Shown: one piece after another, positions 8,143 to 15,533 of the stretch
Layout: each line of letters starts with the position of its first letter
Position numbering within the stretch: position 1 is the stretch's first letter
Source of the DNA: Lachnospiraceae bacterium NK3A20
GTDB taxonomy: Bacteria > Bacillota > Clostridia > Lachnospirales > Lachnospiraceae
DNA length: 64,000 nt
Assembly (NCBI GenBank): GCA_900107575.1
Contig: FNQX01000013.1
Coordinates: 43,687 to 107,686, forward strand
Direction of reading: 5' to 3'
Translations under genes and position numbers: made by a program
Notes under the pieces: model-generated
The model's database searches: none
What the model was told of the DNA's origin: nothing
The model's input: the letters and a program-made list of their open reading frames with translations, nothing else

Positions 8143-9498
8143 ATGAACAGGAAAGTCATATCCAAAGGTAAAATGTGGTGTTTCGCGATCGGTCAGTTCG
8201 GCTGGTCGCTGCTCTCGGCGCTCATCACGAACTGGCTCGTCTATTTCTACCAGCCGGATCCGGGCACAGGCATTGATTATCTGATCCCGCAGGGCAAAGT
8301 AATCCTCGGCATCATCACGATCATCGGAGGTATCACCGCGCTCGGCCGTATTTTCGACGCGGTCACCGATCCCTGGATCGCGAACCTCTCCGACCGTTCG
8401 ACGAATCCTCACGGCCGCCGAATCCCCTTTATGCGGAAAATAGCAGTCCCCTTCGCCATTGTGACTGTCCTGGTGTTCTGGGCACCGTTCGGGTCTCCTG
8501 CCGCGAACAGCTTCTGGCTGCTCGTAACACTCCTTTTGTTCTACCTTTTCATGACAACCTACTGCACACCGTATAACGCGCTGATCTCGGAACTGGGCGC
8601 CACGCAGGATACGAGAATTTCAATCTCGACCTACATATCCTGCACCTTCCTCCTCGGCTCCGCCATCGGCTATTCCGCGCCTTATATCTGGGGCGCGCTC
8701 GAAGGACCTCTGGGCAGCAAGATGCTCGCCATGAGAGTGACTTTCGTCATTCTCGCCGTGATCGGCCTCATCGCCCTGCTCGTTCCCACCTTCACCATCA
8801 GGGAAACCGACTACATCGACGTGAAGCCCACTTGCGACGATGCGTTCCGCTCGCTCGGCAAAACCTTCCGCAGTAAGAATTTCCGCATCTTTGTCGGCTC
8901 GGATGTGCTCTATTTCGTCGCCCTCACAATTTTCCAGACAGGCCTGCCGTTTTTCATCACGACACTGATGAAGCTGCCGGAAACGATGACGACGATCCTC
9001 TATGTCGCGATGACCCTGCTCTCGTTCGCATGCTATCCGCTCGTCAACTTCCTCGCGCACAAGCTCAACAAGAAGCGTCTCGTACTCTTTGGCTTCTGCG
9101 GCCTCTCCTGCGCCTACATCATCACCTCAATCTCCGGCCTCTTCGGCGTGCCCGGCATGGCGTGGGGCGTGCTCGTCGTGATCGTTGCTGCTTTCCCGAT
9201 GGCAATTCTCGGCATCCTGCCACAGGCTATCGTCGCAGACATCGCGCAGGCTGATGCCATCGTGACCGGTGAGAAGCGAGAAGGCATGTTCTTCGCGGCC
9301 AGGACCTTCGCATTCAAAATGGGCCAGGCCGTCTCCATGCTGCTCTTCACCTCGTTCAAGACCATCTCCCCCGAGACCGGCCTCGGCCTTCGCATCGCAG
9401 CCATCACCTCGGTTGTGATCTGCCTCATCGGTGCCGCCGTCCTCTCCCGCTACGACGAGAAGAAAATCCTCGGCATCATCGTGCCGGAGGAGAAGTAA
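8143..9498 (+). CDS. Glycoside-pentoside-hexuronide (GPH/MelB-type) cation symporter
   Basis: The 451-residue polytopic protein has about 12 predicted membrane segments. It carries the MFS_2/GPH signature DAVTDPWIANLSDRSTNPHGRRIPFM (here residues about 68-93), where the Asp residues and the RxG loop are typical of MelB-like symporters. A second cytoplasmic loop has the NKKRL element. GPH transporters take up sugars or glycosides with Na+ or H+. The substrate is not predictable from sequence. The start has GGAGGTG about 9 bases upstream. A hairpin (CTGCCTGA/TCAGGCAG, about 8087-8108) separates it from the TetR gene but lacks a T-run, so readthrough is plausible. Confidence 0.88.
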   Translation: MNRKVISKGKMWCFAIGQFGWSLLSALITNWLVYFYQPDPGTGIDYLIPQGKVILGIITIIGGITALGRIFDAVTDPWIANLSDRSTNPHGRRIPFMRKIAVPFAIVTVLVFWAPFGSPAANSFWLLVTLLLFYLFMTTYCTPYNALISELGATQDTRISISTYISCTFLLGSAIGYSAPYIWGALEGPLGSKMLAMRVTFVILAVIGLIALLVPTFTIRETDYIDVKPTCDDAFRSLGKTFRSKNFRIFVGSDVLYFVALTIFQTGLPFFITTLMKLPETMTTILYVAMTLLSFACYPLVNFLAHKLNKKRLVLFGFCGLSCAYIITSISGLFGVPGMAWGVLVVIVAAFPMAILGILPQAIVADIAQADAIVTGEKREGMFFAARTFAFKMGQAVSMLLFTSFKTISPETGLGLRIAAITSVVICLIGAAVLSRYDEKKILGIIVPEEK

Positions 9499-9515
9499 AT
9501 AGTCGACATTGTACC

Positions 9516-9540
9516 GCCGAGGGGGATGTAAATCCCCGGC
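9516..9540 (+). terminator. Weak hairpin after the symporter gene
   Basis: GGGGAT (9522-9527) pairs with ATCCCC (9532-9537), extended by GCC/GGC with a bulge. A related GGGG/TAAATA/CGGGG element follows at about 9551-9582. Neither has a clear T-run, so termination is only a possibility. Confidence 0.3.
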
Positions 9541-9594
9541 AGTATCCTGACGGGGAATAGTAAATACTCGGGGTCATCCTGCCCCCGCCTGGCC

Positions 9595-9808
9595 TGTCGA
9601 CATAATCTATGACTGTTGGCTTTTATGTCGAAGACCCTTCGACATAATTCTTCATTGACAGTGTCTATGTCGAAAGTCTTCGACATGATTCTTGATTGGC
9701 AGCATCTATGTCGAAACCCTTCGACATAATTCTTCATTGGCAGCATCTATGTCGAAACCCTTCGACATAATCATGGCCATGAATTGATTATGTCGAACGC
9801 TTTCGACA
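9595..9808. repeat. Array of 41-bp-period palindromes made of paired TGTCGAA boxes
   Basis: Five units carry inverted TGTCGAA/TTCGACA arms around a 3-4-base centre: 9623-9647, 9667-9686, 9707-9728, 9748-9769 and 9788-9808. Successive units start 42, 41, 41 and 41 bases apart. The spacer between units 1-4 is also conserved (CTTCATTGGCAGC-like). The flanking palindrome TGTCGACA at 9595-9602, with a degenerate spacer, looks like a decayed sixth unit. TGTCGAA equals the consensus Spo0A binding box. The array lies between convergent genes rather than at an obvious promoter. Perfect-arm hairpins could also form in RNA. It is not coding, because the period is not a multiple of three. Confidence 0.85.
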
Positions 9809-9812
9809 CAAA

Positions 9813-10011
9813 TTACATGAACATCAAATCTTGTCGAGAAAACTAACACATGCAATCTTGTCTGCCCACCCTATACGGGCAGTCTTCTATGACTCTATGC
9901 CACCCGCTTCCGACGAAGTGAGCCGCCTTGTCTCCGCCGGCTTACTTCGCCTGGCTCTCGTCAATCTTGCTTAGCTCTCATTAATCTTCGCCCAACTCTC
10001 GTTAAAAGCCG
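9813..10011. other. Convergent intergenic remainder with two hairpins
   Basis: No gene is seen. A plus-strand terminator-like hairpin is at 9862-9882 (CTGCCC/GGGCAG followed by TCTTCT). A longer stem with 11-base arms and one wobble is at 9915-9948 (arms GAAGTGAGCCG and CGGCTTACTTC). One or both may end transcription of the convergent genes. Confidence 0.4.
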
Positions 10012-11802
10012 TCATTTCTCTTCGCTGTCACCCGGCTCAGCCAGCTTAACCACCCACGCATCGCCCATCTTAGTAATGGATCCTTCTGCAGGATAGACTG
10101 GCATTGCCCGATACTCGCCGCTCGCCTTGACCGCATCTAATTCTTCCTGAGACACATCAGGCAGGTTCACACCGAGGAACACGCGAATATATCTCGTGCG
10201 GATTCCCTCCGTGGACAAGCCGTGCTCATCTGCAATGCCATCAAAGTCTGTATACAAATCTCCATCCAGATTATATTGCGAGAGAATGTTGGTGTCCGGC
10301 CACCAGTCGCCTGCAATGATGACCTTCTGCCCGTACGCAAAACCATCCTGCTCTTCCAGCCTTGCGATGATGCGGCTGTACATCGCAGATACCCTCTGAT
10401 GTGCGATGTAACTGCGGTAATAAGCCGTGTTGTCAATCCGATACATGGAATAGATGCTGAGGCAGAGAACGATGCAGGTTACTATCGCAGTTACCGTGCG
10501 GAATATGCTGGAAGCCATGAAACCCGACCGTACATCACACACATTTCCTTCTACCTGCGCTGCACTACGAGCTCCTTCTACCAATTCTTCTCTCGTAAAC
10601 GACGTCTCATCATAAACCTCGCCAGAGTTTTGAGTCTTTTCATCAATCTGCACCTTTCCCGTACGCGGTGTCTCCACATATGTCTCCGACTTACTTTCCT
10701 TCTGTCTCCCGCACGCCACTTCACACAGCACGATGAGCATGAGATAGACCACCAGAAAGCCTGCGAGCATGTTGGTGGAGGCATCCTGCGTCTCAACACT
10801 CATGACGAAAACAAGCCCCATCGCGAGCGGCAGGATCGCTGTCATTGCCGCATACAGTACGGCGCGCAGCGGCTGCCGCCACATTCTCTTCTTCACGAAC
10901 ACAAAGAGCCAGAGAATTGCGATCAGCGCACATACCGCGATGTTGAATCCATGCATCGCGCCGCGGGCATAGCTCGGCGGATCCAGAATGAAATATTCGA
11001 GTACTCTGTGATAGGCACGCAGGACCGCGTGAAAATAAGTGACAGGCTCCTCGCGACCCAGTTTCTCAATTCCGCGGTATTCAAAGGTATCAAAGTCCGG
11101 CAGATTGGCGGTCGTGACTCGGAATCCCACAAGGTAAGCTGCCATGCCGAGGATCAGCGTGATGAGATACCGGAAGCCTCGCTTCACTACCTCAACCGCT
11201 CTCTCCTCCTCAGCCGCTGCACGCAGCAGTGCCAGCACGACAAGTGCCACTCCCAGCGCGAAATAAGTCTGATAGATAGCCATGGAAACCAGCTGCAGGA
11301 TCACCGAAGCGATCCAGCCGAAGCGATAGCGCATCATGAGATAGACGGCGAGGCACATGAGAACGGCGGCGAGCGAATAAGGCGCCGCCGTATACATGAA
11401 CGTCATGTTGGCCGTAAAGGCCGGGAAAGTCACGAAGATTGCCGCGCACAGTGCTGCGCCCGTCTGCGTTTTGATTTGCAGGATTCTGACACAGAGACAG
11501 GCAGCGAGAGCCATGAGGATCACGGCGCAGACGCCATTGATTCCCGGCGCCGACCACTGAGAGAACAGATGGGATGCGGCATTGCCGAGCCAACGCCCGC
11601 CGTAGACTTCCATCCCGGTTTCCGGGATCAGGGAAACATCGTCCCAGTTGGGAATCTTGTTCGTGATCATGTAAATGTGCGTGAGAAGCCCCATGAACAC
11701 CCCCGTGAAGAAGCTAGTCTTCCATCGGGACGATAACTTATTCCATATATATTTAAACAAATCTGTACTGCCGAACCTGAGCATATCCGTACTGCTATCC
11801 AT
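10012..11802 (-). CDS. GtrII-like glucosyltransferase membrane protein
   Basis: The 596-residue polytopic protein resembles the GtrII family, GT-C-type enzymes that move a sugar from a polyprenyl-phosphate donor onto a surface glycan outside the membrane. The N-terminal region has the expected acidic loop after the first helix (NKIPNWDDVSL near 48-58), then GRWLGN and alternating hydrophobic helices. A hydrophilic, Glu/Thr/Ser-rich segment at residues about 365-428 sits between two helices. The paralogue at 21922-23535 has only about 12 residues at that place. The C terminus after residue 455 is a soluble extracytoplasmic domain. The acceptor is unknown. A GtrB-like donor synthase is encoded at 45798-46802. 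Confidence 0.72.
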   Translation of the reverse strand: MDSSTDMLRFGSTDLFKYIWNKLSSRWKTSFFTGVFMGLLTHIYMITNKIPNWDDVSLIPETGMEVYGGRWLGNAASHLFSQWSAPGINGVCAVILMALAACLCVRILQIKTQTGAALCAAIFVTFPAFTANMTFMYTAAPYSLAAVLMCLAVYLMMRYRFGWIASVILQLVSMAIYQTYFALGVALVVLALLRAAAEEERAVEVVKRGFRYLITLILGMAAYLVGFRVTTANLPDFDTFEYRGIEKLGREEPVTYFHAVLRAYHRVLEYFILDPPSYARGAMHGFNIAVCALIAILWLFVFVKKRMWRQPLRAVLYAAMTAILPLAMGLVFVMSVETQDASTNMLAGFLVVYLMLIVLCEVACGRQKESKSETYVETPRTGKVQIDEKTQNSGEVYDETSFTREELVEGARSAAQVEGNVCDVRSGFMASSIFRTVTAIVTCIVLCLSIYSMYRIDNTAYYRSYIAHQRVSAMYSRIIARLEEQDGFAYGQKVIIAGDWWPDTNILSQYNLDGDLYTDFDGIADEHGLSTEGIRTRYIRVFLGVNLPDVSQEELDAVKASGEYRAMPVYPAEGSITKMGDAWVVKLAEPGDSEEK

Positions 11803-12167
11803 TAAGTCTTATCCCTCTTATCAAACTAATATATCAGTCAGCGATCCCCTGGTATTGTAAGCCAGCGCAATCGCTTCATCTTGGACCGAATAGCTACCAT
11901 TATACGGCAGCCGACACGCCGCGTAAATCGCGGAATGCCTTGGTACTTCTGCTGTTTTCCTGTATAATTGAATGCTAGGTAGACTCGTTGACAGGCCTAT
12001 GATCAGACCACAGAGGCAGACAACTGCAAGAGCTGCAGCAGGCATATGGATGAGCCACACCGCCGCGCGTGTAGGGATACGCCACAGCTCTCAGTCCCGG
12101 GGGATAGCACCCCTGCTGCCCGTCACATGCGAAGGAATACATTAACAGTAATTGTTCAGGTTCTCTG
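11803..12167. other. Divergent intergenic region; holds a possible gene remnant
   Basis: An open frame of 79 codons on the minus strand (11821-12060) encodes one hydrophobic helix followed by a short polar tail. It has no convincing ribosome site and no recognisable family. It could be a small membrane peptide or the remains of a polytopic glycosyltransferase C terminus. A good plus-strand promoter lies inside it, which argues against it being an intact gene. Confidence 0.35.
11940..11968 (+). promoter_or_regulatory. Candidate promoter for the DUF5672-GT2-GT17 gene set
   Basis: TTGGTA (11940-11945) and a perfect TATAAT (11963-11968) are separated by 17 bases on the plus strand. Transcription from here would give a 5' leader of about 190 bases before the first gene at 12168. 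Confidence 0.6.
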
Positions 12168-12926
12168 ATGGCAGAATACAGGAATGATAAATTGCAGCTT
12201 CCCAATGTCACGCTCTGCGCGATGACCAGCGTCGACGTGCAGGCCACGGTGGAAGCCATGAAATACAGTATGCGGGGCATTGATTTCGGTGACGCCGTGA
12301 TCATCACGCACAGGAAGCCCTTCGGCCTCCCGGAGCGAATCCGCTACGACCACACCTCCAAGCTCAATAATATTGACGACTTCAACTACAAGATGGTCTA
12401 CGAGCTCGGCAGCCACATCCACACCGACTACGCAATGATCGTGCACGCGGACGGTTTCATCGTGCACCCGGAGCTCTGGCGCGACGAATTCCTCGATTAC
12501 GACTACATCGGCGCGCCCTGGCCGCTCCCTAAAGAGGGTGACACCACGACGTACCGTGACAGGCATGGCAACATCTGCCGCGTCGGCAACAGCGTCGGCA
12601 TTCGCTCGAAGAAACTCATGGACTTCCCACGGGAGAACAACATCCCCTGGACCGGCGAGTATGCTTTCGGCAGAATGTGGTTCCACGAGGACGGCTTCCT
12701 TTGCTGCAAGATACGGGATGAGATCGAGGCAGCCGGCATGAGAATCGCACCGCTGGAGCTGGCCCGATATTTCAGTCACGAGCACATGATCCCGGAGATC
12801 GAAGGGATCACGCCGTTTGCTTTCCACAAGTGGGAGGGCACGAACGCCGGCTACCCCGACTTCCGCAAGCCCTCTCTCATGCAAAAATATAAGGCGGCCG
12901 CACGCAAATTGTTGCGCCGCTCATGA
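12168..12926 (+). CDS. DUF5672 family protein, probable glycosyltransferase
   Basis: The 252-residue protein matches the pattern of DUF5672. These proteins resemble GT-A-fold transferases and occur in surface-glycan loci. Visible landmarks are YAMIVHADGFIVHPELW near 87-103 (an Asp-containing donor motif), the tract FLDYDYIGAPWP, and GNSVGIRSKKLMDF further on. The catalytic activity is inferred from family context, not shown. The ribosome site is poor (AGG about 7 bases before ATG). The stop overlaps the region just upstream of the next GT2 gene, so translation is likely coupled. Confidence 0.75.
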   Translation: MAEYRNDKLQLPNVTLCAMTSVDVQATVEAMKYSMRGIDFGDAVIITHRKPFGLPERIRYDHTSKLNNIDDFNYKMVYELGSHIHTDYAMIVHADGFIVHPELWRDEFLDYDYIGAPWPLPKEGDTTTYRDRHGNICRVGNSVGIRSKKLMDFPRENNIPWTGEYAFGRMWFHEDGFLCCKIRDEIEAAGMRIAPLELARYFSHEHMIPEIEGITPFAFHKWEGTNAGYPDFRKPSLMQKYKAAARKLLRRS

Positions 12927-12952
12927 TCCGGCACGGGGAAGGAGGTCCGGCG

Positions 12953-14047
12953 ATGCCACAGGTTTCTATCGCAATTCCATGCTACAACAACCCGGAAGAT
13001 ATGGCACGGCTGCTGAACTCCATTTCCATCCAGACCTATGACGACTACGAAATCGTCATCTCTGACGATTCGACAGAGGAAGGGGCGGCGGAGCGCATTC
13101 GGTCGCTGGTCGATGCTTTCACAAGGCAGAATGCTTCCGTTCCCATCACCTATGTGCACAACAGCAGACCGCTCGGCCACGTCCATAATTGGAATCAGGC
13201 AATTCGCCTGACAAAGGGCGCTTATATCAAGATCATGTTCAGCGACGACTGGTTCTCTTGCGAGAGCAGCCTTTCACAGTACGCAGCCATGCTGGATGCG
13301 CACCCGGAGGCAATACTTGCTTTCTCCGGAGACACACAAAGCTACCTTCGAGAAGGTACAGCCTCTGCCAGCGCAGCAACGCACGAGACAGATAATGTGT
13401 CGTCCAAATCTGCTGCCAATGTACCAGATATAGATCCTCGCATTGCAGATAATCCCGTTCAAGATTCCAATAGGAATTTCCATGACACACAGGCACAGAA
13501 TGCGGATTCTCACAAGATAGGGTCCTCTCACCGCGACTACGATCGCGCCGCAGACAGCGAATACATCGCTGCCCTACAAAAGGATTACCGCACCCTGTTC
13601 CTCTCCAACCTCATCGGGGCGCCCAGCGTGACAATATACCGGAGGACAGAGCCGCTCATCCTCTTCGACGAGAGAAGTGGATTCGCGTCTGATGTTTTCC
13701 TGTATATGGCGCTGCTGTCGCAGAATCCCACGTTCGTGTCAACAGACAAGCCCCTCGTCCACATCGGCCTCCACGAGAGACAGTACACCGAGACGTTCGA
13801 TGAGAAGGATCCGCGGATCTACGAGGACTACCGCACGCTGTATCTGCAGTATCGCCTGTACGAGAATCCGGAAATGCAGGAGTATTTCATAAGGCGCTAT
13901 TTCGTTCCCTATCACAAGGATGAGACGGAGCGTGCTGTGCTGCAGTTGTCGAAGACAGCGGTGCAGAAGGCAAAGAGAGCGGAACGCTTCGCGACAGCGA
14001 AGAGCCTGCTCCACGCAGGGCTGTCGAGATTCAAATCAGAGAAATGA
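12953..14047 (+). CDS. GT2 family glycosyltransferase with a large low-complexity insert
   Basis: The GT-A fold begins immediately (MPQVSIAIPCYNN), with the nucleotide-binding VISDDSTEEG and the metal-binding FSDDW near residue 97. At residues about 128-195 a Ser/Ala/Asn/Asp-rich stretch (13334-13540) interrupts the domain between AILAFSGDTQ and EYIAALQKDY. Its base composition is visibly lower in GC than the flanks. Downstream conserved parts resume (SNLIGAPSVTIYRR). The ATG at 12953 is preceded by GGAGG at 7 bases, whereas the ATG at 12923 only overlaps the previous stop. The sugar transferred cannot be predicted. Confidence 0.85.
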   Translation: MPQVSIAIPCYNNPEDMARLLNSISIQTYDDYEIVISDDSTEEGAAERIRSLVDAFTRQNASVPITYVHNSRPLGHVHNWNQAIRLTKGAYIKIMFSDDWFSCESSLSQYAAMLDAHPEAILAFSGDTQSYLREGTASASAATHETDNVSSKSAANVPDIDPRIADNPVQDSNRNFHDTQAQNADSHKIGSSHRDYDRAADSEYIAALQKDYRTLFLSNLIGAPSVTIYRRTEPLILFDERSGFASDVFLYMALLSQNPTFVSTDKPLVHIGLHERQYTETFDEKDPRIYEDYRTLYLQYRLYENPEMQEYFIRRYFVPYHKDETERAVLQLSKTAVQKAKRAERFATAKSLLHAGLSRFKSEK

Positions 14048-14069
14048 TCTGTAAGGAAGGACTCAGCGG

Positions 14070-15020
14070 ATGGTTTACGATTGCATCCCCTTTTTCAACG
14101 AACTGGATATACTGAATTTAAGACTGCACATTCTCTCGCCCTATGTCGACAGATTCGTCATCGAGGAAGCGACAACTACCTTCTCCGGGCAGCCGAAAGA
14201 GCTGTGCTTCGAGAAAAATAAAGAGTTGTTCCGGGAATTCCTGCCGAGAATCACCTATATCGTCGTAGATGACGACTTAAGCGATGCGGAGTCGACGCAC
14301 GCGCGTGACGTGTGGCAGAAAAATCACCTGATCAAGGGCCTGCAGGATGCGAAGCCGAACGATGTCGTGATCTTCGGGGACTGCGATGAAATTCCCAATC
14401 CAGAAGCGCTGCAGTCGATACTGGAGAACTTCGATCCCGGAAAGGTGTATCACCTCGCACAGCGCAATTTCTACGCCTTTCTCAACATGGAGGAGCAGTC
14501 AGGCTCTCTCCTCTCCATCACGGGAGATTTCCCAAAGATCCCTGATGCACAGCGCAAGTGGCTCGGCACCAAGGTGACAAGCTTCTCCCAGATCCCGGAG
14601 GAAGGAATCGACCGACTCCGCGATCTCGTGCCGGTCAATGACCCGCGGTCCGTCCGCGCGGGCAACGGCGGCTGGCATTTCGGCTATATGGGCGGACATC
14701 ACGAGACAAACGCGGCGAAACGCATCGGCGTGAAGGTCAAGGCTGCCGCCCACCAGGAATACAACGACAAGGAAATTCTCGCGGAGACGATGGATCATCT
14801 GCGCCTTGGTCACGACATCTTCGGCCGCAACGCGCGCTTCATCCGCGTCGAGATTGATGAGAGTTATCCGCAGTACCTGCGCGAGCACATTAGTGACTAC
14901 GACTATCTCATCATGCCGCCGATCACTGCGCTAACGCGATTTACCAGCCGCTTCGACCTGACCGTCGGCCGCTTCTGCCGCAAGGCATGGCGTCACGTGC
15001 TGCGCAGATTCAGACGGTGA
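14070..15020 (+). CDS. GT17-family (beta-1,4-N-acetylglucosaminyltransferase-like) glycosyltransferase
   Basis: The 316-residue protein follows the GT17 pattern known from eukaryotic MGAT3 and its bacterial relatives. It begins MVYDCIPFFNELDILNLRL and has FVIEEATTTFSG. A strong FGDCDEIPNP motif near residues 106-115 should bind metal and nucleotide-sugar. WHFGYMGGHH then follows near 206-215. GlcNAc transfer is the activity known for characterised family members; donor and acceptor here are inference. It ends the plus-strand set that starts with the DUF5672 gene, with 22 bases between it and the GT2 gene. Confidence 0.8.
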   Translation: MVYDCIPFFNELDILNLRLHILSPYVDRFVIEEATTTFSGQPKELCFEKNKELFREFLPRITYIVVDDDLSDAESTHARDVWQKNHLIKGLQDAKPNDVVIFGDCDEIPNPEALQSILENFDPGKVYHLAQRNFYAFLNMEEQSGSLLSITGDFPKIPDAQRKWLGTKVTSFSQIPEEGIDRLRDLVPVNDPRSVRAGNGGWHFGYMGGHHETNAAKRIGVKVKAAAHQEYNDKEILAETMDHLRLGHDIFGRNARFIRVEIDESYPQYLREHISDYDYLIMPPITALTRFTSRFDLTVGRFCRKAWRHVLRRFRR

Positions 15021-15051
15021 GCCATTCCGGATTTAATGCTGTCGTTAGGCA

Positions 15052-15444
15052 TTATCCCAACTTGCGCATAAGTCCTTCCTGCAGGACCTGAGAGCAATTA
15101 ATCTTACGTCTGTCAGCCATCGCGGCAAGCCAGGCGGGAAGGGAAACATTCTTCCTGACCGCGCGGGTGTCTGTTCTGGCCCGATACTCAATCGTATCAA
15201 GTTGGATCAGGGAAACTAATGTATCATCATCGATTTCGATCTCATCCTGGGGTGTTGGCGGATTGATAGGATCTCCCATATCCTCCGCAACGACAAGCCA
15301 GCCATTTGCCGCATCGGTAATCTGCTCTATTGCATCGCTCAGATCTTTACCCGTTGTAATGCAGCCCGGAAGATCCGGCACACGTGCATAGTATTTCTTC
15401 CCATCCTCAGAGGGAGTAAATATAGCTGTATAGATATATTTCAT
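15052..15444 (-). CDS. Solitary HicB-family antitoxin-like protein
   Basis: From the ATG at 15444 (AGGAG 6 bases upstream) the protein has 130 residues. The N-terminal half is the HicB partial RNase H-like fold: YIYTAIFTPSEDGKKYYARV, then PDLPGCITTGKDLSDA. The C-terminal part is a DNA-binding domain (RKNVSLPAWLAAMADRRKIN, then CSQVLQEGLM). HicB proteins neutralise the HicA mRNA interferase encoded next to them. No HicA frame exists in the 90 bases upstream or 30 bases downstream. It may be an orphan regulator or the remnant of a toxin-antitoxin pair. Confidence 0.85.
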   Translation of the reverse strand: MKYIYTAIFTPSEDGKKYYARVPDLPGCITTGKDLSDAIEQITDAANGWLVVAEDMGDPINPPTPQDEIEIDDDTLVSLIQLDTIEYRARTDTRAVRKNVSLPAWLAAMADRRKINCSQVLQEGLMRKLG

Positions 15445-15533
15445 TGCATTCTCCTTTTTTGTAAAAACATTATTGGTTCTCCTGCATACCCGGACAGTGG
15501 TTTTCCAGCAGAATAACAGCAGCGTGATCACGC

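Noticed and set aside
9450..9746. 98-codon minus-strand frame through the palindrome array
   Set aside because: It arises from the repeats (FDIDTV-type echoes), but the 41-base period is not a multiple of three and the arms are palindromic. It overlaps the end of the symporter gene.
9595..9808. CRISPR-like array
   Set aside because: The repeated part includes the spacers (units 1-4 have similar spacers) and there are no cas genes. The repeat core is a symmetric TGTCGAA palindrome, not a CRISPR repeat.
11821..12060. 79-codon minus-strand gene
   Set aside because: It has no ribosome site and no family match, and a good plus-strand promoter lies inside it. It is described as a possible remnant only.
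15445..15531. HicA toxin upstream of HicB
   Set aside because: The 29 codons there show no HicA double-stranded RNA-binding motif (no GSHHIY-type element).
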